From Coptis chinensis (Eukaryota; Streptophyta; Magnoliopsida; Ranunculales; Ranunculaceae), in contig CM027382.1 of assembly GCA_015680905.1 (NCBI GenBank), positions 22,169,501-22,233,500 on the forward strand: 64,000 nt of DNA, read 5' to 3'. The translations under genes and the position numbers were made by a program. A model generated the notes under the pieces. It saw only the letters and a program-made list of their open reading frames with translations. It was not told the origin of the DNA and did no database searches. Shown here in pieces: positions 1 through 12,354 of the stretch; within the stretch, counting starts at the first letter, position 1; every line of letters starts with the position of its first letter.

Positions 1-747
1 GAGGAGGTGTTTTCGACATTGTGGACAAAATTAACGGACAGACCTTATGTGGGTGTAGTACTATCACTGCTTGCCAGGTTAGTATCCATTACTCTTCTGT
101 GGGGTACTTCATTAAGTTTTACAGACAGTCGATGCAAGTATGCAACACTACGGAGGGACAACAATTAAAGAGATAAGAGAGGGTCCATACAAATTAAGTG
201 GTTTGTAGCAACTATTTCTAGGCCTCTTATTCCTATTTGTATTAGAGATTACTGTATCCATGCATCTAGGTTCTGCTCTTTCCTTCTTTTGGATGAGTAA
301 GTTTAATTGCACAATTACATGACCAGGAGGGACTTTTTTCCTTTGTGATACTAGTTAAGCACATCTTTTTAAGTCTCAGATCTCCTCATTGAATAACACC
401 ATTAATTTTTCTTTTAAATCTGTTTTCTCGTTTTCTTCTTTCGCTAGATTTGTGGCCTCTTTAAGGACAGTAAATTTTATTTCCTCTGTAAACATGGATT
501 CTCTCTAATGGTTAATGGGTGTCCACTCTGTGATAGTAACTTCCTTGACGGCATTTTGTAGGCTGGAGCACCACTTGGAAATTGCAAGAATGATACTGCA
601 CCTGCTAGAAATCCAACTGCAATGACAAGTAATAGTGGCAGTTTCTCTGGATCAGTACAGTTATCAGGATCTGCCTCAGTAGCCTATTGTCTGAATCTGT
701 TGGTTCTCAACCTGTTTGCTCTTTTATCAGTGGTGTTGTTTCTATGA
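1..747 (+). CDS. 3' end of a probable GPI-anchored secreted protein gene, 5' truncated by the window edge
   Basis: Two exons can be read: 3-77 (the upstream border is outside the window) and 562-747, joined in phase 0 by an intron with a GT donor at 78 and a TAG acceptor ending at 561. The joined frame is open to a TGA at 745-747. The first exon encodes a Cys-containing stretch with the motif CGCSTITAC, and the second starts GAPLGNCKND. The tail is Ser/Gly/Thr-rich, then has about 20 hydrophobic residues (LNLLVLNLFALLSVVLFL) and ends at once. A small-residue omega region followed by a terminal hydrophobic segment is the usual layout of a GPI-anchor signal, so a cell-surface location is inferred. 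I do not recognise the family. A plain C-terminal membrane anchor is the alternative. Confidence 0.5.
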
Positions 748-2062
748 CTTATCCTTCTTTCCATCATCTGGGTAGATGGTTAGTGAATTACTATGTTAGA
801 TAGGGTTCTATAGTATCTTCACATTAGATCCGGTTGACTTTATATCAACCTTGGCCGGTTGACTTCATCACATAGCATTCAGAGTTCAAAAATCTGAAGT
901 TATGAATTGGATTGAAGGTGGTACTTATTTAAAGTTTACAGCGAAGACTCAAGGTTTCAAGTGCATGGGACTATGAGATATATAGGTAGATACTGTTAAT
1001 GAGAGACAACGAAGTTTTCAACATCTTGAGTGCTGACTCAGGTGACTCAGGTATGATTTGTTTTGAACTCTTAGAACGGCAACGTTTGTGTTGTGATTTT
1101 GGTAAAATTATACCGTTTCTAGTATGGCATGTAAATTGTCTAAAGTTTTTTTCCTGAACAAGTTTATGGGAAGTGGTTTATATGTGAAATATTTTGCATC
1201 CATTATTCTTTAATTGACAGATTGAGTTTCTCTCTATTTTATCTTTCTCGATTTCAATTTTCTTTCCGACCTGAGATTACTCACAATCATCTAGTTGATT
1301 CATATTTATTCCCATTGTTTAGGTCCCATTATTTGTGATTATATCGATTTCCTGTATTGATTGGTCTGTTTTTGTTTCCAAACGTTTCTTGTTTGGTATA
1401 TACTTAAATGTTAAATCATGTGCATCATAATAGCACAAGTTATTAATAAATTATGTTATTGAAACTCAAATATTCAAGCCGGTAATCTATGGTTATTTGT
1501 CACTTGAATAAGAATTTGCCATGTTGGACCCTGTTTGTCCCAAGTTTTATCCGGACATACAGGATTGAGTATCTTGTATATTCGATATGTAGATCAGTGT
1601 CTAGGTCACTTTCTATCTATTTTGAACATTGACATTGTGTGTGTCTCTTTTTTCAATAGCTTAAGAGGTATGGATGCCAGGTTACTAAACCAGTGGCATT
1701 TCATCAGTTTCAATTGCCCATTGTGCTAAACTGTGAACCTACTAGGTTTGTAGAAGGTTGAGTTTATTCCTCACCCATGTACGTAAAGTTCATTTTATGT
1801 GCAAATTAACTATCTCAAATGACTACATAATTGGAACAACGAATGCGAGAGTCATAACCGAGTTTTTTTTCTTCTGGAGTTTGCTTTCATATCCAATGAG
1901 TATTTTCTGCTGATCAGACTATTGATATAGCATATTAGTTGTTATAGTTGTTATGTCTTCTCATGTTTATAGAGGTTAAGAGTGATTCCATATTAGGGTT
2001 ACATTTTCTAATAAACACTAGAAGAACATATGTCCCACTGGATGTGGAAAATCATCGTGTGA
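748..2062. other. Intergenic stretch, no gene recognised
   Basis: AT-rich sequence downstream of the GPI-type gene. Only short chance reading frames are present, and none has a recognisable motif or splice structure. The first few hundred bases probably include the 3' UTR and terminator region of the upstream gene, but no decisive poly(A) signal stands out. Confidence 0.5.
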
Positions 2063-2070
2063 CAATGAAC

Positions 2071-2248
2071 CATTGTCACTAAATTCGGTGTTTTTGAAAA
2101 AAACGCGTTTAAAACCCGAGATATTGGCAAGGCGTCTGGTTCCAGTTTAAAACCCAAGTTTTTCAAAAAAAACCCGTTTTAAACGTTTTAAACGCGTTTT
2201 AAACTTAAAAAACGTTTAAAACCCGAGATTTTGAAAATCTCCCGTTTA

Positions 2249-2289
<41 letters not shown>

Positions 2290-2844
2290 TAAAAGAAAAC
2301 ACGAAGAAGAAAAAAGGGTTTTGGAATTTACCTTTTTGAAGAGTGGGAGTTAGATTGACTTATTGAGACAGTTTTATTTTGTTTTGGACTATTAATAATT
2401 AATTATAAATTTAAAAGTTATTAACTTATTTGTAGAACTTGATTATGCCATTATGGTTGGTAATTAGTAGTATCTTATTTAGAGTCGTGTTTTGGTACTG
2501 AATCTAAAACTTCTAGTATTTGGATGAGTAATGATAATTTGATACTTTCATGTATTTGAATTTTCTTTTATTTGTATTATTTTTATTTTTATTTTATGTG
2601 TAAATTCTTTTTTCCACTCTTATAAAAAAAATCAAATTCTTTATCTATTATATTCTTTATCATCGGTTTTTACCGTTTCTTTTACGTATTATACGTTTTA
2701 AACCCGTTTTAAACCCGTTTTTTATGCCCCACGTTTTTTTACGCTTTTTTTTTCCGTTTTTTTCTCAAGACGTTCCGTTTAAAACACGAACTAAGTTTTT
2801 TTCAAATACACCGTTTTAAACCCGTACCGTACTTGGTGACGATG
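2071..2844. mobile_element. Non-coding hAT-type MITE, 774 bp, with 8-bp TSD
   Basis: The element is flanked by an identical 8-bp direct repeat, caatgaac, at 2063-2070 and 2845-2852. The left end starts cattgtcactaaattcggtg. The reverse complement of the right end starts catcgtcaccaagtacggt, so the ends form imperfect terminal inverted repeats. An 8-bp TSD is the hallmark of the hAT superfamily. The interior has no coding potential. It holds a long T tract near 2250-2284 and about ten copies of a GTTTAAAAC/GTTTTAAAC motif, clustered in both subterminal regions. Such repeated near-palindromes could be transposase-binding sites (inference). Confidence 0.75.
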
Positions 2845-2852
2845 CAATGAAC

Positions 2853-4189
2853 CACCCCTCATTCTAATTAGAAACTTGGGGCTTATTATATCGGTAGTGT
2901 GTTATTTCGTTATAAACCTTTAAATTAAGCTTCTAGAATCTATAGGCTGATAGTTATTTATGACTTGCTCATAGATAACATATGAGATACAGAGATAGCA
3001 GATTATCGACTGACTGACTCCATGTCTAGGAAATGGTGTTACTGGTTTGCTACTTGACTATGAAATACAGTTATCTGATGATAGATATAGGCTGATAGTT
3101 ATTTCGAAAATGGTTTCTTCACAGAACTCACCATTCCTTTTATATGATGTAAGATCACTTTGTTTTTCTAAGCCTAACGTTTAATTTTTTTCCCTTTTGC
3201 TTGTTCTGTTTTTCAGGTTTCTTTCGAGGGCTATTAAAATGCAATTGTAAAGGTGGGAGTGTGCGGCTTAATGTAGGTAGAGACACTCGCACTGTGTTAT
3301 AGTGGTTTTCTCAGTTGGTATTTGATATTCTCAATCAAATTCCACAACTTGGATATGGTATTGTAATTTATTATTTGTTTCACTCATGCCCGTATATGCT
3401 ATTTGGATAGTTGTAATGTTCTTTTGCCTTCATTCATTAGTTTGCCCCCTAAATCGTCATGTTCATGGACTGATGGACTCCATCGTAACATAGGAGACGA
3501 AGATATCAGCTATTATGTAATTATGTATAGACACCTTGATGACTCACTTGGCATGAACATCTTAGCGAATTCCACTTTTTGGTGGGAATTTTTGTAGGAT
3601 AGAAAGCATATATAGGAAACGCATGGGGAGCTTTACCACCTTCAGTAACTTCTGCGGAGAAGTTTCATAGGATTATTTACGTCTGAAGGGAGGGCATGGA
3701 AGAACTTTTATGGGAGATATCTCCAATTTGTAAGGAACTATTATTCATTTGGACAAATTCCATTCTTCAACCAAACACACCATGAGCAAATGAGCAATAA
3801 ATTGACTTATTGTGTAGCCAATGGCCAGTCTTTTCTTCTAATCTGAAGAAACAACCACCTTCAATACTCTAATTGAAAACTTTGTGAAGTCACTATTGAC
3901 GCAACCTTTCAGACATGTTTACTAATTAGAAATGGTGATAGTGCATCGGTGCATGTTCCTACAAGTTTACAATCTCATTTTGAGAATGCACTTAACAGTT
4001 CAGCCAGTTCAGTGGTGTGGTTTGAGGTTGGCCCAAATTCCAGCTCCATAATTTTCCCGACATGCAACAGCCTTCAAAGGGAATTAAAATCCATCGTTAT
4101 AAAAGCCCATGAAATATGTTGTCAATTTGTCATTCAACTTTGCTTAGGCAATTACACGAATCACGAGGCATAAATCGGATCATTCTCGA
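2853..4189. other. Intergenic stretch, no gene recognised
   Basis: AT-rich DNA between the MITE and the duplicated exonuclease-like gene block. Short open frames near 3403-3597 and 3949-4173 have no recognisable motifs or supporting splice sites, and I treat them as chance. Confidence 0.45.
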
Positions 4190-4765
4190 ACCGAACAAAC
4201 CTGATACTTTTACCATCTTACCCTGACCAAAATTTAATAGAAAGACAGTTCCAGGCTCCAGCTCATAAAAAGTCATTTTCCTTTCCAACTACTTTCTCAC
4301 ACAGTCAAAAAAAACTTTCTGTTTCTTCTTCTTCAAGAAAACAAAAACGAGACCAGTCATGGAAACCGAAGTGAAGAGGTTAACAAAGGAGGCCGAGTCT
4401 GATAAGGAGACTTATTTCACCGACACTCTCGAATCATTCACCGTACAAATCGGCGACCGCAACAAAATCTTAACAATCTTCACTAGCGAGGAGTCAACAG
4501 CAAAAAAATGGATTACCCAAGTTCAGAAAGCTACCGTAACAAAAAGAAGAAAGCCCAACCACTAAGAAAGGTATCGAAAACAACCCTTATGACTACTTAT
4601 CACTCTGTATCGGTTCCCAATGTCTCGTTTACGAACTACCGAACCTAAGCTATAATAGTGGTGGTTACCGTGGGTATTGTCGTTATTATAGAGTTCCCCA
4701 AGTCATGAAAGACTTTTTTACTGATTCGAATGTGTTATTTGTGGGAATGGGTATTGATGTTGTGG

Positions 4766-7700
4766 CAGGGGCGGATCTAGGATTTTAGATAAGGGGGGCT
4801 GCCATGGAGTTAACCTTTAAAGATTTTTTTAGGAACCAATACCAATAAACTAGCATTGATAAACAAAAGAATTATCGCTTTTATTAGGGTTTTACCCAAA
4901 ATGGACAAAATAGTGTTTTCACTATAGACCTAGACAAATATAACAAAGAAATGTGCAAGAATAACATAGGCACATTAGCATCACACTAGTGAAGTTTTGA
5001 CTCTGTGGATTCTTATCAAATACATCTATTATTACATCCAAATCAACTTCTTTAGCAAATTCCCGCTCAATGTAAATAGTCATGCAAAAAAGAAATTCAT
5101 CCCCATCTTGTTCTTTTTAGTCGGTTGTTTTGAGCAATTTCATAGCCGAGAATGCTCGCTCAGTAGAAAAAGGGAAGTTTGTCAAGACAAGACGAATCAA
5201 TCTATCAATCAAATAATAGATATTGATCTTTCTTGTTTCAACTAGTCTTTGACATAATTGGGAGATGGTAGACAACTTAGAAAAAAGAGGATGCTTGAGC
5301 ACATCAAGTTTGTAATGTTGCGGTTGACTTCTTCAAAAGATGTATCTCTTGTTTCGTGAAGTCTCCACAATAAAACTTTTTTGCGAAGTTTGCAAATGTC
5401 ATCAATGCCAAGGACTTAAAAGCATCTTTCGGATCCAAAGCGTAACTAAATAAAAAGCTCTATTGTTTCTTTCTTCGGAAATCTGTTATTTAATTCCACC
5501 AATCTTGGTAATCTATTACAAAGATTAAATAACTTCGACGCCGTAGTGGTGCTCAATTGTAATGTAATCTTTCTGGCGGTGGTTTCGTTGAAAATTTGGA
5601 CGCCATGTGTCGAAAGCACCCATATCGGGCATATCAATGTCATGTTTTTGCAAAACAAAATCACATCACTAAGGAAATCCCAAGAAGATCCTCTTAATTT
5701 TGAAGAAGTGTTTTGTCGAGACTAAGCCGATATCATTTAAAATGTCTTGGGACTTTTTTTGAGGGGCTTTACACAAGACATTAGTAATTCCCATAGTCTT
5801 ATGCAATAAATGAAAAAGAAAGACAAACTCAAAACTTTTCATTGCAAGAATAGCACCTTTAGCTTCTCCACTATAGAGTTGCTTGACCCGTTCTTCATGA
5901 CGCTTTCGAACTATACAAATTGAATCAAACATCTCTTTCGGACTACAAACCAAGCAAAATGAGAACTCCATCTAGTATCTCCCTCGTTGGAAAGTAGAAA
6001 CTTGATTAGCTCCTTTTCAAAGAACAAGTTCACCACTAGCTACCAAAGCATATCAATTTCATTTTTCCGGTATCTTCCAACTCCCTGTTTTAAGGCATTT
6101 TGAATAAAAATGAAGATTAACAATAGAAGCCAACTTGGAAAAAATAACCAAACATCGAAACATCTTTATTGAACTAGAGCAAGTTGTAGACGATGTGCAA
6201 AGCAATGCACATAATATGCATATGGACACTCCTTTTAAACAATGCCCATAATCCATTCCATTGACCACGATATTGCTAGCACCATCATAACCTTGACCTC
6301 TCATATTTATAATATGCAAATTATGGCGAAAGCAAGGATATTGCATATAGCTTCTTTCAAAGTTAAAGCACAAGTGTCTTTAACACTAACAATACCAAGA
6401 AAAATACTCTCTAACAAAACCACCTCTATCAACAAATCTTAGGACAATCGCCATTTGCTCCTTGTTTGAATTATCTTGTGCTTCATCAACAAGGACACAA
6501 AATTTTGCATCACCAATTTCCTCACAAATTCTCTCTCTCACTTTATCGGCATAGATATGCAAAAGTGTCTTTTGAATTGAATGTGAGGTATATGTGGCAT
6601 TTCTCGGAGCATCTTTTAATAATTCTGCAACCTTGTCATTCAACATTGCTTTATGCAAATCCCAACACTTTTGAAATTTCCACCATTTTTGACTTTTGGA
6701 CTCGTCATGGCCTCTAAAAGAAATCCCTTTTTAGTGCAAGAAATTGAATACACATGAAGAATAGCTTTGACTAGCAAAGCGGTTCTTAACAACCTCTTCT
6801 TTAGATAATGTATTTAACATATTATCTATATGTCGGAAGGATTCATGAAATTTTCACAAGCTATCATCACGACCTATGAGGTGAGCATGGACTTCCTTCA
6901 TGTTGCAAAAGGAACACTTCTTTCCATTATTAATCTTCTTCCAACATTTAAAACCTTCAAAAAGTGAATGCGGGACGCTTGCGGATTTGTTTCAAATATA
7001 AAACATGGAAAACAATAAGCTCTATCATTATGGAGTGAGTACTCTAGCCAAGGAAATAGTGTGAACCAAGAGGAGTTGAACCGGGCGAAGTTTGCTTTCG
7101 AATATGGTGGATGGATACTCTTTTCACCGAAGTTCAAGTAACCAACGCCCCTTTCCAAGAAAAGCCTCGTCGAACATCATCTTGTTGATTAACCGGTAAT
7201 TATATATTGAGCACGCGTTTGTGGGATCACGTTCAAATAAAGATGTGGAGTCAACTTCTTCAACACTAACTCTTTGGGCTTGAGGAGAAGGTTCAACTTT
7301 GCTCAATTTCAACAACTTGAACTTGTGAAGGAGGTTGGCCATCTCTATCAAGTCTTGAAATATCAAGACTAGATGATGTAGAAGTTACATCATTTTCGGG
7401 TGACATCTTTGGGTTTAAAGAAGGAAAACATGGTTTTCATTTTTCTTACTTAACTTGATGTTTGACATTCTTACCTAAGATAAATCATAATAATTTCATA
7501 ATCAATAGTTTGCTCTATACTAAAACAAAAAAAAAATATCACAATAATAACTACAATAATATTCAACTAATTAAATAAGACAAAAATTAAATGACAATCT
7601 AATACTCCAATATAAACTATAAGTTAACAAGGCAATAAGTCAAATAGAGAACACATTAGTATTTGAAAATTGAAAAACAATAACTAAATAAAAATATAGG

Positions 7701-8194
7701 CATAATACAAAACAATTTACCTTAGTCCTTAGCTAATGAATAGCGAATATGAAATAAAATGATAAATAGATTAGGATGAATTGGAACTCCGATCATTTGG
7801 AAGAAGATAATAATATAGAACAAAATTTTCTTTTGTGAATAGTACCGGATCTGACGAAAGAACAATTGGACACAAAAAGCGAAGGAATTTTTTTTTTTTT
7901 GGTTGACCTTTCGGTTTCTTTTGTTCGGTTTTACTTTTGGAGAATCTCTTATTGTAAATTGTGAGAAACTGGAATAGACAGATAGTGATGGGCGGTGGGC
8001 CTCTATTATGAGTTGTGATTTTTTTTTTTTCTTTGTTTTCGCTAATAGAAAGTTGGGAAGTGGGAGTTCAAAACAAACAAACAGACGGTCAAACCTGGAA
8101 TTGTGTGTGTTTGTCACTTGTGGGCCTATGGCTAGGCGGCTAGTATTCCTACTACTATTTTTTTTTTGGGAGAAGTTTGGGGGCTCAGCCCCTG
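4766..8194 (-). mobile_element. hAT transposon, 3.4 kb, inserted in the exonuclease-like pseudogene
   Basis: The left end begins caggggcggatctagg, a sequence common at plant hAT termini, and the right end finishes gcccctg, giving a short perfect inverted terminus that soon degenerates. The flanking host sequence is duplicated in an unusual way. A 20-bp stretch ending at 4765 recurs exactly at 8207-8226, but 12 extra bases (8195-8206) lie between the element end and the second copy, so there is no simple 8-bp TSD. The decayed transposase reads on the minus strand between about 7440 and 5117. The remainder (7441-8194) is AT-rich and non-coding. Confidence 0.8.
5117..7440 (-). pseudogene. Decayed hAT-family transposase (TTF zinc finger, DUF4371 and dimerisation regions)
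   Basis: Read on the minus strand, the order of recognisable pieces matches plant hAT transposases. A start near 7440 (MKTMFSFF) is followed by a frameshift, then a TTF-type zinc-finger region near 7158-6898 with AYCFPCFIF. A DUF4371-like stretch near 6658-6386 contains VLVDEAQDNSNKEQMAI, followed by RGQGYDGASN near 6300. At the end, near 5302-5117, is the hAT dimerisation signature with LIRLVLTNFPFSTERAFSAM. The pieces lie in different frames with several stops, so no functional transposase is made. It would have catalysed cut-and-paste transposition of the surrounding element. Confidence 0.85.
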
Positions 8195-9245
8195 TTGATA
8201 ACACTGAATGGGTATTGATGTTGTGGCCAAGAAGATTGAAAAGGACCAAGAGCTGTTGAGGTTAAGGATTTGGCTGAGAGAGTTAATGGGAGAGGGATAG
8301 ATTATGTGAAGAAGAGTGGGGATGAGCTGAGTAGGATGTTGTTGGGGAAGGAGAATGGTATTCTGATGAGAAATGAGGCTGTGTTTAAGAATGAGCTTGA
8401 GAAATGGCAAGATGAGAATAACTTTGGGATTACTAGTGAGGAAGCTATGGATTTGACTGTTGATGCTTGGGTTTATCATGAGGTTGGAATGGAGTATCTG
8501 AATCTCATTATCAAGGTGCATGGTATTGTCTTGGTTATGTTAGTTAGTATGGTAGGTTATGTTGATCTGGAATGATGATGAATCGATTTGATGGTTGGAA
8601 ATGGTAGCAGGTGGTGTAATTTCATTGGTTTGATGACGTGTAAAGTAGGATTCTCTGTAACCTGCAAATGAACAGCACACACAGTCCGCACCACTTTTCT
8701 TGCTGCCCAAGGTGCCAAGGAAACTGCAGTACACTGGTTCTGGCACCATATTCTGTGGTCCATGGACTCTAAGTCTGGTTCTCTTTGATCAGTTGATCAT
8801 ATCATGGAGACGTGGACTCGTGGTGTGTATTTCAAAATTTCAAGCTAACACAATCCCCACTTTCACATTGCTTGAATTGATCTACTGGATGAGAAAATTA
8901 AATAGAACCTCGCAAGGGATTAGAAAGAATTTCAGAACTCAAATTATTATAAGCACTTGTTACTTGGACCTAAAGGACATTGAATTAGGCGTTTGTGGCT
9001 TTTGATGAGGGATGACAGTTTGCTTGGCATTGCACTAGCTTACTTGATCGCCAATTGCGCACTGTGAGCAAAATTCTCCCACTTAATTAAATGTATAAGG
9101 TTTTTGCATCCAACAATGAATAATGAAAAAGCACAGATGTGAGGAATGGGATTTTTATGTATAAATGATGTATTGACACTTGAAACTTAGGTGATGACCA
9201 GAATGAAGCCTGAGGTGCGCAGTCTACTTGCAGAGATAATTGTAA

Positions 9246-9335
9246 GAGTTTTTCTACGGCAACACACATTATGAGCCGAATGGGCAAACACAATGACGTG
9301 GCAAGGGAAACTCACGTGCCTTAATATAGTCTTTT
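9246..9335 (+). repeat. MULE left terminal inverted repeat
   Basis: Imperfect inverted match to 14648-14732. Shared blocks in order are tttttcta, gcaacaca, gaactga or gagccga, acaca, gatgtggca or gacgtggca, and ctcacgtgcc or ttcacgtgcc. Identity is roughly 70 percent by eye. A long T tract follows at 9331-9351. Confidence 0.8.
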
Positions 9336-9529
9336 TTTTTTTTTTTTTTTTTATCTTTATTTGTTTTAGACATTTAAGTCACTTAGTTTATGAAAAATGT
9401 TCAACTTCTCTTCTCTCCACTCTCCAGTACATGAGAGCAAAATGTCTTCTCTCTCTCTAGCTAGTTCTCACCATCAATGTCGTTAGTTGTCGAACCCATT
9501 CCTTCTTGCTTTTCTATGATCGATAAGAA

Positions 9530-12290
9530 ATGGATAATGAACCTCTTTGCTTTGACTTGAATAGATATCATGATGATGTTGAAGGAGATGCAATGGAAAA
9601 TGTAGAATTTCGGAGGGAAAATGAAAGAGATGAAAATGATGAAGTTACTCAAGAGACCTTGAATAAACCAGAAGTGGGAACGACATTTGACATTGTTGAT
9701 ATATTGGAGTACTACCAAAAATACGGCAATGAAAAAGGATTTCCCGTGAAGATTAGGAGTTCAAGAAAATATGATAATGGTGTAACAAGATATATTACTT
9801 TGACGTGTTGTCTAGAGGGCAAAGCAAGGAGTAAAGGTCAGAATGTGTTCAAAACGCAACCCATATGCAATACTAACTGCAATGCTAAAATCTGTGTTGT
9901 ACGTTCTGTGTCCTGATAGAAAATGGAAACTTAATACCGTTTTTCTTGATCACAATCATGTGGTGAGCCCGGAAAAAGCACGATATTTTAAGTAAAAGAG
10001 AGAAGTACCTCCATCGGCAAAAAGGCAGCTTGTGTTACATGATCAATCAGGTATTCAAACAAGTAAAAGTTATTATTCAATATTGTTAAAAAAGAAAGAC
10101 ACTTGAGACTTGGGTATGGGGATGCCGAAGCTATCCAAAATTACTTTATCAAAATGCATGAAAACAATAGTAATTTCTTCTCTTTGATGGATTTTGGTGA
10201 TGATGGTAGATTGAGAAATTTATTCTGGGCAGATGCAAGGAGCAGGGCGGCATATGAGGAGTTTGGTGATGCTATAACGTTTGACACAACATATTTGACA
10301 AACAAGTATGACATGCCTTTTGCCCTTTTTGTTGGGGTGAATCACCATGGTCATTCAATATTGTTTGGATGTGGCTTGATTTCAAATGAGGATACAAAGA
10401 CTTTTACTTGGTAATTTTCCAAGTGGCTTTCATGTATGAAAAGTCGTTCCCCAAATGCAATAATAACTAATCAAGATAGAGCCATGAAGAATGCTATTGA
10501 AATTGTCTTTCCGAAGACAACAAGACATAGATGGCGTTTGTGGCACATTATGAAAAAAATTCCTGAGAAGTTGAAGGGGTATAAGGAATATCAGTCAATT
10601 AAGAGTTGTATGAAGTATGAAGTCTGTTGTTTATGAATCTTTAACTACTGCTGGGTTTGAAAACGAGTTGGATTAAGTTCGTTGAGAAATTCAGCCTTGA
10701 GAAAAATGAGTGATTGAGTGGTTTATTTACTGAGCGACATCATTGGGTTCCTGTTTTTGTAAAGGATACATTTTGGGCGGGGATGTCTACCACTCAAAGA
10801 AGTAAGAGCATGAATGTGTTCTTCAATGGGTATGTTAACTCAAAGACTACTTTAAAGTAGTTTGTCGAATAGTACGAGAATGCTTTGCGAACAAAGGTGG
10901 AAAAGGAGAAGAAAGCTGACTCAGATACTTTTAGAGCTTCTATTCTTTGTATAACTAAGAACAAGATTGAGGAACAATTCCAAAAATGTTACACCAATGA
11001 GAAATTTTTGGAGGTTCAAGATGAGATGAAGGGTAAGCTTTATTGTATTTTGTCACGCATTGAGGAAAATGGAGACATTGAGAGGTATGAAGTTAAAGAG
11101 AACTTGGTTGGAGTAAAACAGCAAGATGTCACTTTTACTGTTATGTTTAACCTTGTTGATTGTGACGTTAAGTGCATTTGTTGCTTATTTGAATTTCGAG
11201 GGATCTTATGCTGGCATTGTTTAACAGTCCTAATTTACAAAAAGTTTGAAATTGTGCCAGAAAAATATATCATTCGCCGATGGAGAAAAGATGTGGATAG
11301 ATGTCACACAAAGATTAAAATTATTTACTCAGATTGGACTATGAATCCTGAGAGTGAGCATCGTGATAGATTGTGTAATGCATTTTATAAGAGGGTAGAG
11401 TTGGCTATAGAAAGTGAAGATACTACTCAAATGGCAATGGGTTGGATTGAATCATTTATTAATGAGTTGAAGAACAATTATGGAAAAAATGCAAATAGTC
11501 AACTAACTTCATCAACTAGGAGAGCTATTGATTGTAATAGCAAAGGAAGTGCTACCCTTCTTGATCCGCTCTCGGTTCATCGTAAAGGTTGACCATGCAG
11601 CAATAGGATTGTAGGAAGAACGGAGAAATATGTGCAGCAACAACATAAGAAACAAAACAGTAAAAAGGTGCGTAAACTAGTCAATTATGTTATACTTTTG
11701 TTCTATGTATTAATTTTGTATATTATGAGCTATGCTTCTTATTAGTTCATTTTATTTATAATTACTAAAACCGTAGGATGATGAAAATGCATCTCAACTC
11801 CCTCATGGTAGGTTCAGAAGGCATTTCTAGCCATTTTCAGTTCTTTGCATGTGAATTTGATCACTTTAGTTCTATGTAAATTCAATTATTAAAAAAATTA
11901 AAGTAAGTTTGTTTTTAAGTGATGTTTTTGTATTTATTAATCTTCCAAGAGAAAGAAATCGAATCTCATATCCCTCATTGTTCACAAGATGTATCTAGTT
12001 GTCTCGATGCAAATCACGATAAGTTATCTATCCAATTTGATGCTTCCAGAGGGATACCTAGCCAGTTTGCTGTTTCGCATAATAATTTTCCAATGCCATC
12101 ATCTATGATCAATCAAAATTATGTCGAGGTATCATTTGTTACTAATATGATTGTTTTGTTTTGTGTACTTCATTTAATCAATTTTATTTAGTAACAAGCA
12201 ATGTCATTCTCACAATGTTGTAGGCTCATGATTACACATTTTGGAAGGGGTTTTTGAATGAGATGAATAATGATCCAAACTTATGAATTG
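9530..12290 (+). pseudogene. FAR1/FRS-type MULE transposase, frame-broken
   Basis: Pieces appear in the order expected for a FAR1-related transposase. At 9530-9916 is an acidic N-terminus and a FAR1 DNA-binding region with ITLTCCLEGKARSK and a Cys-containing NTNCNAKICV. At 10103-10414 the MULE transposase core includes LFWADARSRAAYEEFGDAI and TFDTTYLTNKYDMPFA, with the conserved Asp in FDTTY. At 10436-10636 is IITNQDRAMKNAI, the second Asp region, and RHRWRLWHI. At 10885-11592 a SWIM zinc finger can be read (CICCLFEFRGILCWHCL). Several stops and frame changes separate these pieces. The host homologues FHY3 and FAR1 are transcription factors domesticated from this family. Here the terminal repeats and TSD show a transposon copy rather than a host gene. 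Exon-like material continues to about 12290. Confidence 0.88.
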
Positions 12291-12354
12291 ATGAGTATTT
12301 TGAACCAAACCCAACACCATCACTGTTAAAAAGAATATTGAGCAAAAGAAGAAT

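Larger units (their letters stand above)
4359..8574 (+). pseudogene. Broken DEDD 3'-5' exonuclease-like gene, split by a hAT element
   Basis: The 5' part (4359-4765) and 3' part (8207-8574) align with the intact paralogue at 39629-40486. The N-terminal part reads METEVKR, and the C-terminal part carries the conserved LTVDAWVYHEVGMEYL stretch. Besides the 3.4-kb insertion there are older lesions. One base is missing near 4532. A 40-bp deletion after the caaccact at about 4555-4562 removes the segment that in the paralogue encodes VGVQVSREL; the paralogue has an act/cact microhomology at both deletion ends. Together these destroy the frame before the insertion site. By homology it would have belonged to the plant Werner-exonuclease-like (RNase H fold) proteins. 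It is non-functional as it stands. Confidence 0.85.
4190..9236 (+). repeat. Upstream copy of a duplicated gene block (paralogous to 39475-41100)
   Basis: The promoter-proximal DNA, coding sequence and 3' flank of the broken exonuclease-like gene all resemble the block at about 39475-41100, in the same orientation about 35 kb away. Shared landmarks include the region before the ATG (a TATA-like tataaaa or cataaaa about 70-95 bp upstream), the coding sequence, the stretch with attctctgt near 8650 and 40725, and the gtgagcaaaat motif near 9065 and 41080. This implies duplication of a segment larger than the coding sequence. This copy was later broken by the hAT insertion and is bounded on the right by the MULE. 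Confidence 0.7.

Noticed and set aside
2251-2284. Poly(T) tract as a retroposon tail
   Set aside because: It lies inside the hAT-type MITE, away from its borders, and no reverse-oriented coding sequence adjoins it.
7722-8249. Minus-strand open frame of 175 codons and plus-strand frames near 8008-8259
   Set aside because: Low-complexity Lys/Ser-rich and T-tract translation within the hAT element and its border. No motif, and it spans the element end into the host pseudogene.
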